This document shows positions 27,218 through 35,283 of a DNA stretch of 64,000 nucleotides, in pieces. Origin of the DNA: Streptosporangium amethystogenes (lineage in GTDB: Bacteria; Actinomycetota; Actinomycetes; Streptosporangiales; Streptosporangiaceae); contig NZ_JOEQ01000038.1 of assembly GCF_000721075.1 (NCBI RefSeq), positions 1 through 64,000 of the forward strand. Reading direction: 5' to 3'. The translations under genes were made by a program, and so were the position numbers. The notes below the pieces were generated by a model. The model was not told the DNA's origin and ran no database searches. It saw only the letters and a list, made by a program, of their open reading frames with translations. How positions within the stretch are numbered: position 1 is the stretch's first letter; the number at the start of each line of letters is the position of its first letter.

Positions 27218-28128
27218 CACTGCTGACCGTGGACGACCTCGTCGTCGAGCACCGTACCCCCGGCCGCCCCCTGGTGCGCGCCGTGGCCGGAGCCAGCCTG
27301 ACCGTCGCGGCGGGCGAGGTCGTCGGGCTCGTCGGCGAGTCCGGATGCGGCAAGTCGACGCTGGCCCGCGCGGTGTGCGGGCTCAACCCGGCCGCCTCCG
27401 GGACGATCACCTTCGACGGGCACCCGGTGACCCCGCTCGGCCTACGCCGCAGAAACCGCGCACTGGCCGGGATCCAGATGGTCTTCCAGGATCCCTACGC
27501 CTCGCTGAACCCCCGGCGCCGGGTCGGCGCGCAGATCGCCGACGGGCTGCGTACGGCGGGCGACACCGTGACCGCCCCCGCCGACCTGCTGGAGCGGGTC
27601 GGGCTGCCCCGCGACTTCGCCGGCCGCCACCCGCACGAGTTCTCCGGCGGGCAGCGGCAGCGGATCGCGATCGCCAGGGCGCTCGCCGCCCGGCCGACCA
27701 TGCTGATCGGCGACGAGCCCATCTCCGCGCTCGACGCCTCGGCCCAGGCTCAGGTGGCCAGGCTGATGCGGGACCTCGCGGTCGAGTCGGGCGCCGGCCT
27801 GCTGTTCATCAGCCACGACCTGTCGGTGGTACGGCTGATCGCCGACCGGATCGCGGTGATGTACCTGGGGAAGATCGTGGAGGTGGGCCGTACCGCCGAG
27901 GTGTGGGCCGATCCCCGTCATCCGTACACCCGGGCCCTGCTGGGCGCGATCCCCGCGCCCGACGGCGCCGGCGTGCTCCCGGCGGAGCTGTCCGGAGACG
28001 TGCCCGATCCGGCCGATCCGCCGTCCGGCTGCCGGTTCCACCCGCGCTGCCCGGTGGCGATGGACGTGTGCCGGGAGCGCGAACCCACGTTCGGCCCGGT
28101 CGCGTGCTGGCTGCACGAACCTGCATGA
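27214..28128 (+). CDS. ABC importer ATPase, DppF-like
   Basis: ATG start in an ATGA overlap. The 304-residue ATPase has Walker A GESGCGKSTLARAV, signature FSGGQRQRIAIARAL, Walker B MLIGDEPISALDAS and H-loop ISHDLSVV. The C-terminal oligopeptide/dipeptide extension is present with Cys in GCRFHPRCPVAMDVC. Together with DppD it gives two non-identical sites, as in peptide and nickel importers. Confidence 0.92.
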   Translation: MTLLTVDDLVVEHRTPGRPLVRAVAGASLTVAAGEVVGLVGESGCGKSTLARAVCGLNPAASGTITFDGHPVTPLGLRRRNRALAGIQMVFQDPYASLNPRRRVGAQIADGLRTAGDTVTAPADLLERVGLPRDFAGRHPHEFSGGQRQRIAIARALAARPTMLIGDEPISALDASAQAQVARLMRDLAVESGAGLLFISHDLSVVRLIADRIAVMYLGKIVEVGRTAEVWADPRHPYTRALLGAIPAPDGAGVLPAELSGDVPDPADPPSGCRFHPRCPVAMDVCREREPTFGPVACWLHEPA

Positions 28129-29099
28129 TCGACAAGGTGCGCCTCAGGATGGCCGAAGAGGGGATTGACGCCCTGGTGCTGCGCCCCTCCCCCGACTTCC
28201 GCTACCTGGGAGGGCAGGGCGACGGATATCTCGTCCTGCCCCTCCGGGGCCCGCTGGAGGCCGCGGCCGGCCCGCTGGAGGCGGCGGCGCTCATCCCCTC
28301 CTCCGCCCGTCGCGTCGGGGTGGACCCCGAGATGCGGGCCTGGGAGCTGTTCTCCCTGCGGCTGAAGGCCGAACTGGTGCTGGCCTCGGTCGCGCTCGCC
28401 CCGCTCCGGCTGCTCAGGGGGCCGGCGGAGGTCGCGGCGACGGAACGCGCGGCCTCGGCGGCGGACGCGGTCCTGCTCATGGCGCGCGAGCTGGCGTGGT
28501 TCGGCACCACCGAGCGCGCGATGGCCCGGCGGCTGTGGGCGATGATGGTCGAGAAGGGCTGCGAGGAGGTGCTGTCGGTGCTCGTCGCGGCCGGAGAGCA
28601 CAGCGCCGTCCCCCGGCACGTGCCGTGCGACCGCGTGATCAATCCGGGCGACGCGCTGCTGGTCTCGGTCTGCGGGAGATGGGGGAACCACTGCTCGGAG
28701 GTCGCCCGCGTCTTCGCGGTGGCCGAGCCGCCCGAGGACTTCGAGGCGATGTACTCGGTTGTCCTGTCCGCCCAGCGCGCCGCCCTCGACTCGCTGCGGC
28801 CCGGCGTGACGGCGGCGGAGGTCGGCAGGGCCGCCCAGGAGGTGGTCGATGGCAGCGGCTACGGCCGCTACGCCGCCGGGCGGCTGGGACGGGGCATCGG
28901 CCTCGGCCAGGACGAGCGTCCGTGGCTCGTCTCCGGCGACGCGACCGTGCTCGCCCCCGGCATGACGGTGTGCGTCGAACCGGCGATCTACCTGCCCGAG
29001 CTGTTCGGCGCACGGGTGGCCGACGTCGTGGTGTGCACCCCCGCCGGGGCGGAACGGCTCAGCGGGAGCTCACAGGCCCTCCACGTCCTCGACCACTGA
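28125..29099 (+). CDS. M24 peptidase-fold protein, probable pseudoenzyme
   Basis: ATG 28125 overlaps the DppF stop, so this 324-residue protein belongs to the importer operon. The overall pattern is that of Xaa-Pro aminopeptidases: N-terminal creatinase-like part, LRPGVTAAEVG, GRGIGLGQDERPW, VCVEPAIYLP. The five M24 metal ligands are mostly replaced: first Asp is Ser (LLVSVCG), second Asp is Glu (CSEVARVF), the GHG His is Arg (GRGIG), the first Glu is kept (EPAIY), and the last Glu is Ala (RVADVV). It therefore probably cannot bind two metals. A non-metal creatinase-like activity, a peptide-binding role or decay are all possible. Confidence 0.8.
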   Translation: MIDKVRLRMAEEGIDALVLRPSPDFRYLGGQGDGYLVLPLRGPLEAAAGPLEAAALIPSSARRVGVDPEMRAWELFSLRLKAELVLASVALAPLRLLRGPAEVAATERAASAADAVLLMARELAWFGTTERAMARRLWAMMVEKGCEEVLSVLVAAGEHSAVPRHVPCDRVINPGDALLVSVCGRWGNHCSEVARVFAVAEPPEDFEAMYSVVLSAQRAALDSLRPGVTAAEVGRAAQEVVDGSGYGRYAAGRLGRGIGLGQDERPWLVSGDATVLAPGMTVCVEPAIYLPELFGARVADVVVCTPAGAERLSGSSQALHVLDH

Positions 29100-29109
29100 A
29101 CGGGCGGGC

Positions 29110-29139
29110 CGGTCCGTCCTCCTCCGGGGGAACGGACCG
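29110..29139 (+). terminator. Terminator of the peptide importer operon
   Basis: CGGTCCGT (29110-29117) pairs with ACGGACCG (29132-29139), followed by TTCT, eleven bases after the last stop codon of the operon. Confidence 0.6.
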
Positions 29140-29171
29140 TTCTCCGACGGGGGGTGTCCCTATGGGATTCG

Positions 29172-29636
29172 TCAAGCGGCCGCGGGCTTTCGGGTGTGGT
29201 TCTTCCGGCGGGATTGGTAGGGCTTGCGGTCGCGGAGCATGGCGTAGATGACGTCTGAACGGCGGCGGGCGAGGCAGATCAGGTCGGCGTCGGCCTCCAG
29301 CATCGCGGCCAGCACCTCGCGCTCGCCGATCTTCGGGTTGGCCGTCGCCCACAGGATCGGCATGCCGGTCGGGGTGCACACCAGGTACAGGCGCAGGCCC
29401 CAGAAGAACCGGGAGTGGGAGGCGCAGTAGCCGTAGCCGGCCCAGCCGGCCAGGTTCGAGCGCTGCACGGTCGGGCGCGACATGCCGCGGGGCACGGGGG
29501 TGGAGCCGGCGATCCAACGGTTGTCGAACCAGAAGTCGCTGTCGGTGGCCAGTTCCCGGATCATTCGCTTGATCAGTAGCAACGCGGAGCGTAAGCGCTT
29601 GTTGTAGCCCGGTCTTTGCGGGAGGTAGGGGAACAT
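29172..29636 (-). pseudogene. Transposase relic: IS982-type core fused to IS110-type tail
   Basis: The 154-residue frame first matches the middle of IS982-family DDE transposases: FPYLPQRPGYNKRLRSA, GSTPVPRGMSRPTVQRS, LAGWAGYGYCASHSRFFWGL, ANPKIGEREVL. The N-terminal ~100 residues and the last catalytic acidic residue are missing. At about residue 119 (near 29280) the text switches to CLARRRSDVIYAMLRDRKPY, which looks like the C-terminus of IS110-family transposases. It is thus a chimera of two dead elements, and no functional transposase remains. Confidence 0.75.
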
Positions 29637-29761
29637 GCCGGCTCTTCATCTGTTAGTTGGACTCGCGTCACGCGGGACGGCCTATCGGATCAGGCCTCGC
29701 TATCCGGGCGAATCTCGCAGATTGATCACAATCCGATACGCGCCCTAGGCGGGTGGCCTCG

Positions 29762-30187
29762 TCAGCCGCCCTGGGTGTAGACGGTCTTCCACCGTGAGCA
29801 CCGACCGGTCGGTCGTGCGGAGGTGCCCCGGCAGGTCCTCGCCTTGATCTGCAGGACCCCGCCGACGTTCTTACGGAACGTTCCCGGGCCGGGAACGCAG
29901 TTGTAGTAGGACGCCGTGTGCCACCGTCCGTGCTGAGCGCTCAGGTAACGTATCTGGGCCCACGCGCAGCCCGAGCCACGGGTGTCCTCCAGCGTGCCGT
30001 ACACGACGAGGCCCGACTGGCCGACGGCGACCTTGCCCCAGGCCTCGGCGAGTCCGTCGGTGGAGGCCAGGGGGCCCCATCTCCAGACCGTGGGGGCGGA
30101 GGTGGAGGCCAGGGCCGGGGCCGAGCCGCCGAGAGCGAGCGCCGCGGCGGTGGTCAGGCCGAGCAGGAGACGAAGACCGGTACGCAT
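29762..30187 (-). CDS. Small secreted protein with four cysteines
   Basis: The 141-residue protein starts with a clear signal peptide (MRTGLRLLLGLTTAAALALG, cleavage near ALA-S). The mature part of ~113 residues has four Cys (GSGCAW, YNCVPG, ARTCRG, GRCSRW), probably two disulfides, and is basic near the C-terminus. No known domain is recognised. It is preceded by no obvious ribosome site and has no operon partner. Confidence 0.7.
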   Translation of the reverse strand: MRTGLRLLLGLTTAAALALGGSAPALASTSAPTVWRWGPLASTDGLAEAWGKVAVGQSGLVVYGTLEDTRGSGCAWAQIRYLSAQHGRWHTASYYNCVPGPGTFRKNVGGVLQIKARTCRGTSARPTGRCSRWKTVYTQGG

Positions 30188-30302
30188 GGAGGGGTTCCAA
30201 ACTCTTGAGCATCGTTACATGTCAAGAGATAGGCCCTCGCGCTTGGAAAAGACTTGCGGCTGACAGCATCCCCGCGGGGCGGAGGACCCCGGCCGGCGCC
30301 GG

Positions 30303-30560
30303 TCAGCCGATGATTTTGTCCACGTAGCACCACCGCCAGTCCTCGCCCGGTTCGAACGAGGCGATGACCGGATGACCGATCACCGTCGCGTGGGCGGTGG
30401 CGTGCTTGTTGGGAGAGGAGTCGCAGCAGCCGATGTGCCCGCAGGACAGGCACTTGCGCAGGTGAACCCAGCGATCTCCGGCGGCGAGGCACTCCTCGCA
30501 CCCCTGCGGGGTGCGAGGCGCCGGGTCCTGGGCCTGCGCGAGGTGTTGACAGATCTGCAT
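30303..30560 (-). CDS. UBP-type zinc finger protein
   Basis: ATG 30560 has GAAGGGAAG upstream. The 85-residue protein is one UBP-type zinc finger: CQHLAQ, GCEECL, LRKCLSCGHIGCCD, then KHATAHATVIGHPVIASF and a final WRWCYVDKIIG. In eukaryotes this fold binds the free C-terminus of ubiquitin; bacterial single-domain copies are of unknown function and often sit next to redox or transport genes. Confidence 0.88.
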   Translation of the reverse strand: MQICQHLAQAQDPAPRTPQGCEECLAAGDRWVHLRKCLSCGHIGCCDSSPNKHATAHATVIGHPVIASFEPGEDWRWCYVDKIIG

Positions 30561-30637
30561 GGTCTTCCCTTCGTCCGAACACTGACGATCGTACGGCCGG
30601 GGCCGGGGTCCGGTCTCCAACGCCTCGCGGCCCGGGC

Positions 30638-30677
30638 AACGAGCCGGTACGACGGGCACCTGTCGCACCGGCTCGTT
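30638..30677. repeat. Long inverted repeat upstream of the lipoprotein gene
   Basis: AACGAGCCGGTACGAC (30638-30653) and GTCGCACCGGCTCGTT (30662-30677) are reverse complements at 15 of 16 positions around GGGCACCT. It lies between divergent genes, 15 bp before the lipoprotein ATG, so it is not a normal terminator. It could be an operator or a 5'-leader hairpin that affects translation. Confidence 0.6.
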
Positions 30678-30692
30678 GGGTAGGGTCTGGGC

Positions 30693-31094
30693 ATGCGACC
30701 CCTTCCGCGACGAATCCCAGCCCTCGCCGCCTCAGCGCTCGCCGCCGTCCTGATCACCACTGGCTGCTCCGAGATCCAGGAGGTGAGCCAGGGCATCGAC
30801 AAGGCACAGCAGTGCGTGCAGGCCGCCGGCATCGTCACCGAGACCGTCTCGAAGGTCTCCGGTCTGCTCGACGACCCCGCCGCGATGGAGCAGGCGCTGA
30901 AGGACGGGGGCGCCAAGCTGGGCGACCTGGCCGACAAGGCGGCCAACACCTCGCTGAAGGAGGCGGCCGACAGCGTCTCCAACACCCTGGAGGGCTTCAA
31001 CGTCCCCGATGCCAACAGCGCCATCGACACCGCGCAGAAGGTGGCGACCGACTCGGTGCGGTGGGTCGAGCAGCTGACCGGCGCCTGCGGGTAG
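30693..31094 (+). CDS. Small predicted lipoprotein, helical
   Basis: The 133-residue protein has a lipoprotein signal with lipobox ITTGC (Cys at residue ~25). The mature part is rich in Ala, Asp, Lys and Ser in helix-forming patterns (KVSGLLDDPAAMEQALKDGG, LADKAANTSLKEAADSV), with Cys in QQCVQA and at the C-terminus GACG. No family recognised. It could be a surface-exposed helical bundle. Confidence 0.72.
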   Translation: MRPLPRRIPALAASALAAVLITTGCSEIQEVSQGIDKAQQCVQAAGIVTETVSKVSGLLDDPAAMEQALKDGGAKLGDLADKAANTSLKEAADSVSNTLEGFNVPDANSAIDTAQKVATDSVRWVEQLTGACG

Positions 31095-31163
31095 CCCTCA
31101 CCCGCGGAGGCTCCGTCAACCCGGGTTCTCTATGGGGAATGTGGCTGAAATAGCGTCGTTCTC

Positions 31164-31505
31164 ATGAAGCCTCCGGACCGTGAACCGGACCCCCGGTTCA
31201 CCCTTGCCAACGAACGCACCTATCTGACCTGGTTGAGCACATCGCTCGCGCTGAGCGCGGGCGGTGTGGCCATGGCCGCGGTCTCCGCCGATGTCTTCGT
31301 CCCCTGGATGCGGACCCTGCTCGCGGTGGTCCTGGTGTCGTTGTCGGCTCTGGCGGCCGCGATGGCCTACCCTCGCTGGCGTCGCGTCCAGCACGCCCTG
31401 CGCAGCTCCGCCCCGCTGCCGCCTCCCGCCCTCGCGCCGCTGTTCGGGTACGGTGTGGCGACGGTCGCGGTGCTCGCCCTGATCCTCATCCTGCTGTCGC
31501 GATGA
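31164..31505 (+). CDS. DUF202 (YidH-like) membrane protein
   Basis: This 113-residue protein has three membrane segments after the family opening RFTLANERTYLTWLSTSLAL, the conserved Asn-Glu-Arg-Thr-x-Leu-x-Trp of DUF202/YidH. Function is unknown. It is coupled by a four-base overlap (ATGA) to a second DUF202 protein. Confidence 0.88.
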   Translation: MKPPDREPDPRFTLANERTYLTWLSTSLALSAGGVAMAAVSADVFVPWMRTLLAVVLVSLSALAAAMAYPRWRRVQHALRSSAPLPPPALAPLFGYGVATVAVLALILILLSR

Positions 31506-31834
31506 ACGGACCTTGGGACGAGGGACTGCAGAGCGAGCGGACCCAGCTCGCCTGGATACGTACCAGCGCCATGCTGGCCGTCACCGCCCTGGCCGGCGCC
31601 GGCATCGCCCTGCGCGCCGGCACACCCCCGATGGCGATCATCCCCTTCGCCCCGGCCCTGCTCTGCGCCGGCCTGCTGCTGATCCACACGGGCCTCCGCT
31701 TCCGCCGGGTCCAGGAGGCGCTCCACCAGAGCCGCCCCCTCGACAACCGGACCGACGCCCTCGTCGCCTGGCTCGGTACCCTCGCCACCGTGGCCGGAGC
31801 CGTCGCCTTCGTGCTGGCGAGGTTCGGAAAGTAG
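31502..31834 (+). CDS. Second DUF202 membrane protein
   Basis: 110 residues, three membrane segments, with the DUF202 signature variant LQSERTQLAWIRTSAMLAV. The partner upstream has NERTYLTW where this one has SERTQLAW, the usual YidG/YidH split. Tandem pairs like this suggest a hetero-oligomer in the membrane. Function unknown. Confidence 0.88.
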   Translation: MNGPWDEGLQSERTQLAWIRTSAMLAVTALAGAGIALRAGTPPMAIIPFAPALLCAGLLLIHTGLRFRRVQEALHQSRPLDNRTDALVAWLGTLATVAGAVAFVLARFGK

Positions 31835-31911
31835 GGAACACGCGGCAGGCTGTTGCGGCATGATCATCCGATGTCGCGGGCGGACCCGGTGTCGGGCCGG
31901 ATCAGGTCCGG

Positions 31912-33033
31912 TCAGGGGCGGGGTTCGCCGCCGAGGGCGACGGTCTCGGCGACCTCCGCGTGGCGCTCGGCCTCCTCGGCGGCGAAGCGCTCGGTGTCGA
32001 GTCTCTCGGCGATGTCCTCGTCCTGCCGCATCAGCGCCTCCAGGTTCTGGCCCGCCATGTCCAGCACGCCCATGTCGGCGTAGGCCTGCTGCAGGCGGGG
32101 GCTCCACAGCCCGATGTCCTTGACGCAGGGAACGATGCGGCTGAAGAGCAGCGAGCGGAATAGCTGGAGATATTGGGACTTGTCAACAGATTCCATGGCA
32201 TCGGCGACCTCGGCCTTGTTCAGGCCCAGGTTCTCCCAGGTCTCCTGGCCGCGCAGCCGGTCGCGCATCAGGTAGCAGCCCTCGATGACGAAGTCCTCGC
32301 GCTCGCGCAGCTCCGACTCGCTGAGCTGACGGTAGTAGTCGCGCAGTGCCATCCGGCCGAAGGCCACATGCCTGGCCTCGTCCTGCATCACGTAGGCGAG
32401 GATCTGCTTGGGCAGCGGCTTGGTGGTGATGTCGCGCATCACGCCGAAGGCGGCCAGGGCAAGGCCCTCGATGAGCACCTGCATGCCAAGGTAGGGCATG
32501 TCCCAGCGGGAGTCGCTCAGCGTGCTGTCGAGCAGCGACTTCAGGTGTGGGTTGATGGGGTAGGCCAGCCCGACCTTCTCCTGGAGGAAACGGGCGTAGG
32601 TCTCGGCGTGACGGGCCTCGTCCATGGTCTGGGTGGCGGCGTAGAACTTGGAGTCGAGGTCGGGGACCGACTCCACGATCCGGGCCGAGCAGATCATCGC
32701 ACCCTGTTCCCCGTGCAGGAACTGGGAGAACTGCCAGGAGGCGCCGTGCAGGCGCACATCCTTGCGCTGCTTTTCGTCCATCCGCTCCCAGAGCGGGGTG
32801 CCGTGGATCGCGATGGTCTCGTCGGGGATGCCGAGCACGTTGTACGGGTCGACCTCCAGGTCCCAGTCGATGCGTTTGACCGAGTCCCACTGCTTGTCCT
32901 TGCCCTTCTGGTAAAGGGCGAGCATGCGGTCCCTGCCGTTGTCGTACTCCCAGGTGAAGCGGGCGGCTCCGGCCGCCTCGACGTCCCACGTGGAAAGCTC
33001 GGCGGGGATGGTGTAGAGATCGTGTGTCGACAT
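31912..33033 (-). CDS. Ferritin-like diiron oxidase (R2/AurF-type fold)
   Basis: ATG 33033 has GGAGG in good position; the frame continues upstream only as a shadow of the TetR gene. The 373-residue protein is helical and carries two DEARH motifs (MDEARHAETYARF and MQDEARHVAFGRM), with further Glu in GEQGAM and LIEGLAL, a ligand set typical of non-haem diiron ferritin-like oxygenases. The substrate is unknown. It is divergent from a TetR gene, with two palindromes in the 93-bp gap, so it is probably induced by a small molecule. Confidence 0.85.
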   Translation of the reverse strand: MSTHDLYTIPAELSTWDVEAAGAARFTWEYDNGRDRMLALYQKGKDKQWDSVKRIDWDLEVDPYNVLGIPDETIAIHGTPLWERMDEKQRKDVRLHGASWQFSQFLHGEQGAMICSARIVESVPDLDSKFYAATQTMDEARHAETYARFLQEKVGLAYPINPHLKSLLDSTLSDSRWDMPYLGMQVLIEGLALAAFGVMRDITTKPLPKQILAYVMQDEARHVAFGRMALRDYYRQLSESELREREDFVIEGCYLMRDRLRGQETWENLGLNKAEVADAMESVDKSQYLQLFRSLLFSRIVPCVKDIGLWSPRLQQAYADMGVLDMAGQNLEALMRQDEDIAERLDTERFAAEEAERHAEVAETVALGGEPRP

Positions 33034-33046
33034 GCGGCCTCCAGAG

Positions 33047-33061
33047 ACGTACACCGTACGT
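33047..33061. promoter_or_regulatory. TetR operator, copy 1 (imperfect)
   Basis: ACGTACA-C-CGTACGT, one mismatch from a perfect 7+1+7 palindrome, 14 bp upstream of the diiron gene start. Its centre is 31 bp (three helical turns) from copy 2. Confidence 0.7.
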
Positions 33062-33077
33062 ACACAACGAGCGTGCC

Positions 33078-33092
33078 ACGTACACTGTACGT
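33078..33092. promoter_or_regulatory. TetR operator, copy 2 (perfect)
   Basis: ACGTACA-C-TGTACGT is a perfect palindrome between the diiron oxidase and tetR starts. Same face of the helix as copy 1, so two repressor dimers could bind side by side and close both promoters. Confidence 0.75.
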
Positions 33093-33126
33093 AGGTCAAT
33101 GGAGTCAATGAGGGGACAATGGTCAT

Positions 33127-33759
33127 ATGCCTGCCGAGCCACTGTCCCGAGCGCGCATCGTCGCCACGGCGATCGACCTGATCGAGCGGGAGGGCGCCGA
33201 CGCGGTGTCCATGCGCGCGATCGCCGCCGAACTGGGTGTGGGCGTGATGTCGCTCTACAACCATGTGCCGAACAAGGAGGCGCTGCTGGACGCGGTGGCC
33301 GAGACCGTGCTGTCGCAGATCGAGTTCACCGACGACCCGGACGCCGAATGGACCGATCGGGTGCGCATGCAGGCGCTCGCCTTCCGGCAGATCGCGCACC
33401 ACTACCCGCGGTGCACGATGGTGGTGGTCAGCCGCCAGCTCCGTTCCACCGCCGGGCTGCTCCCGGTGGAGCGGGCGCTGGCCACGCTGCGTGGCGCGGG
33501 CTTCGGGGGCGACGAGGCGGTGCGCGCCCTGCGGGTGTTCATCGCCTACATCGTGGGCTCGCTGCTGAGGGAGGTCGGAGTGACCCCGACGTTCGCCCCG
33601 ATGCACCGGTCCGACGTCCGCGTCAGTGAGGTCGACCCGCTGCTGTTCCCACAGGTCGGTGAGCTGGCTCCGGCACTCCACGAGTGCGACCACGAGGCGG
33701 AGTTCGCGTTCGGCCTCGAACTGCTCATCCAGGCGATGGCCCTGCAGCTCAAGAGGTGA
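33127..33759 (+). CDS. TetR-family repressor (TetR_C class)
   Basis: This 210-residue protein has an N-terminal helix-turn-helix: RIVATAIDLIEREGADAVSM then AIAAELGVGVMSLYNHVPNK. The ligand domain is of the class with VRALRVFIAYIVGSLLRE. It is divergent from the diiron oxidase gene and almost certainly represses it and itself through the two ACGTACA palindromes. Confidence 0.92.
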   Translation: MPAEPLSRARIVATAIDLIEREGADAVSMRAIAAELGVGVMSLYNHVPNKEALLDAVAETVLSQIEFTDDPDAEWTDRVRMQALAFRQIAHHYPRCTMVVVSRQLRSTAGLLPVERALATLRGAGFGGDEAVRALRVFIAYIVGSLLREVGVTPTFAPMHRSDVRVSEVDPLLFPQVGELAPALHECDHEAEFAFGLELLIQAMALQLKR

Positions 33760-33785
33760 CGCCCGGAACCTCGCGGTCCCGGGCG
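33760..33785 (+). terminator. Terminator hairpin after tetR
   Basis: CGCCCGG (33760-33766) pairs with CCGGGCG (33779-33785), starting at the base after the tetR stop. A second weak stem (GGAGAGT ... ACTCTCC) follows at ~33788-33820 and may serve the convergent gene. Confidence 0.55.
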
Positions 33786-33826
33786 CCGGGAGAGTCTTCC
33801 CTTCCCCTGGACACTCTCCATACGGG

Positions 33827-34321
33827 TCAGTACCAGTTGCTCGACCGGAAGTGACCCCACGCGCCGCACGGTGACCCGTAGCGGCTCTTGATGTAGCTCA
33901 GACCCCAGTGGATCTGCGTGATCGGGTTGTACCGCCAATCCCCGCCGCTGCCGCCCATCTTCGAGCCGGGCAGTGCCTGCGGGATTCCGTACGCACCCGA
34001 GGAGTGGTTGTAGGCGCGGTGGTTCCAGTTGCTCTCCCTGGTCCAGAGACTGTCCAGGCAGCGGAACTGGCTGTGCGGCCACGCGCGGCGGGAGACGAGA
34101 CGATAGGCGATCGTCTTGTTCCTGCTCTTGGCGGTCCTCGCGACCGCCTTCACCCTTGGCTTCACCTGGGTGACCCAAGTGAGGCGATGGACGGTTCTCG
34201 CCGTCCCTTTCCTGGACGACTCGGCCGTGCTGTCGGCCTGTCCCGAAGTCGAGGACCCGACCATCGCCGAGGCGGCGAGAACGGTCACGACTGTGTTGCG
34301 CAGAACGCGGTAGCTGTTCAC
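33827..34321 (-). CDS. Secreted lysozyme/transglycosylase-like protein A
   Basis: GTG 34321 (VNSYRVLRNTVVTVLA) follows AAGGA and opens a signal peptide. The mature protein has a basic linker, then a ~75-residue C-terminal domain: FRCLDSLWTRESNWNHRAYN, SSGAYGIPQALPGSKM, ITQIHWGLSYIKSRYGSPCG, ending HFRSSNWY. The ExxW...SGAYGIPQ pattern is that of soluble lytic transglycosylase/Rpf-like domains that cleave peptidoglycan; Glu in TRESNW is the likely acid. A paralogue lies 349 bp upstream on the same strand. Confidence 0.85.
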   Translation of the reverse strand: MNSYRVLRNTVVTVLAASAMVGSSTSGQADSTAESSRKGTARTVHRLTWVTQVKPRVKAVARTAKSRNKTIAYRLVSRRAWPHSQFRCLDSLWTRESNWNHRAYNHSSGAYGIPQALPGSKMGGSGGDWRYNPITQIHWGLSYIKSRYGSPCGAWGHFRSSNWY

Positions 34322-34669
34322 ATGGATCCTTGTCCTTGGGCCGCGTGCGGAAGTCGCAGGAGGGCACGTAGGTGCTCTCGTGCGGCCGTAGATCCGGCGC
34401 CCGTGGCTCGGGCGGGGAACGTCCGCGCGGTCTCGCCGGCCTGTTTCCGGCATGAGACGCCGCGGCGGTCTCTCTAGGCGGCTTTCTAGTACGCGAGAGA
34501 GTGTCGGACAGCGGATGGGACACGCGAAGGGAAGGTGTTTGCCCGATCTTCTTGATCTACGGGAGATTCGGCAAGGGTCCGGTTACGACCGGCGAATCGC
34601 CCATGCGTGGAGACGGTGTGAAAATCACCCCGTCATGGGGTTTCAGATCACCGCTCCGGGATCAGCGGA
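34322..34669. other. Leader interval between the two lysozyme-like genes
   Basis: 348 bp with no credible gene. It should hold the promoter and leader of gene A and the terminator of its paralogue. A TCTCT...AGAGA stem near 34468-34500 is visible. I looked for a c-di-AMP (ydaO) riboswitch, common before such genes in actinobacteria, and did not find its conserved boxes. Confidence 0.4.
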
Positions 34670-35062
34670 TCAGTACCAGCCCCGCGAGCCGAAGTGCGCC
34701 CACGCCTGGCACGGAGATCCGTAGCGCTGCTTGATGTAGCCGAGTCCCCATCTGATCTGTGTCCTGGGGTTGGTGCGCCAGTCGCGGCCGGCGCTGGCCA
34801 TCTTGCCCGCGGGCAGCGCCTGCGGGATACCGTACGCGCCCGAATAGCGGTTGTGGGCGCGGTGGTTCCAATTGCTCTCCCTGGTCCAGAGCCTGCTGAG
34901 GCAGTTGAACTGGGCCCTGCTCCAGCCGTGCGCGGCCACCATCGGCCTGGCGACGGCCTGGTTGCCCGTTCTCGCCGAGGACGCCTGGGCGACCGTGGTG
35001 GTGGTGCCGAGGGTGAGCGCCGAGGCGATCACCAGCACACCGGTACGGCGTAGCGTCGACAT
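34670..35062 (-). CDS. Secreted lysozyme/transglycosylase-like protein B
   Basis: ATG 35062 has AAGGGAG upstream. 130 residues: signal peptide (MSTLRRTGVLVIASALTLG), short linker, then the same C-terminal domain as its neighbour (FNCLSRLWTRESNWNHRAHN, YSGAYGIPQALPAGKM, IRWGLGYIKQRYGSPC, FGSRGWY), roughly 70% identical over that domain by eye. It lacks the longer basic linker of protein A. Tandem paralogues suggest local duplication with divergence of leader and linker. Confidence 0.85.
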   Translation of the reverse strand: MSTLRRTGVLVIASALTLGTTTTVAQASSARTGNQAVARPMVAAHGWSRAQFNCLSRLWTRESNWNHRAHNRYSGAYGIPQALPAGKMASAGRDWRTNPRTQIRWGLGYIKQRYGSPCQAWAHFGSRGWY

Positions 35063-35283
35063 GGGACTCCCTTGTGCCTTGGAGGTGGGGGACGGCCGCC
35101 ACGATGCCCGGTGATCCGCCGCCGGGCCAGTCGACAGCACATGTCAGGAGCCATGTCAAAGATCGGTAAGAAAATGATCAAAGCCTTGGTGAGGGGGGCG
35201 CCGTCTCGCCTGTGTCCTCTGTCACATTTCACTTTATGGACGACATAACTCTCAAACGTGACAGGGGGATTAGGGTGCGGAGC

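Noticed and set aside
33034..33693. N-terminal extension of the diiron oxidase frame into the TetR gene
   Set aside because: Antisense to tetR and no ribosome site; the ATG at 33033 has GGAGG.
34322..34669. Possible c-di-AMP (ydaO) riboswitch before the lysozyme-like gene
   Set aside because: Conserved boxes of the motif were not found on the minus strand.
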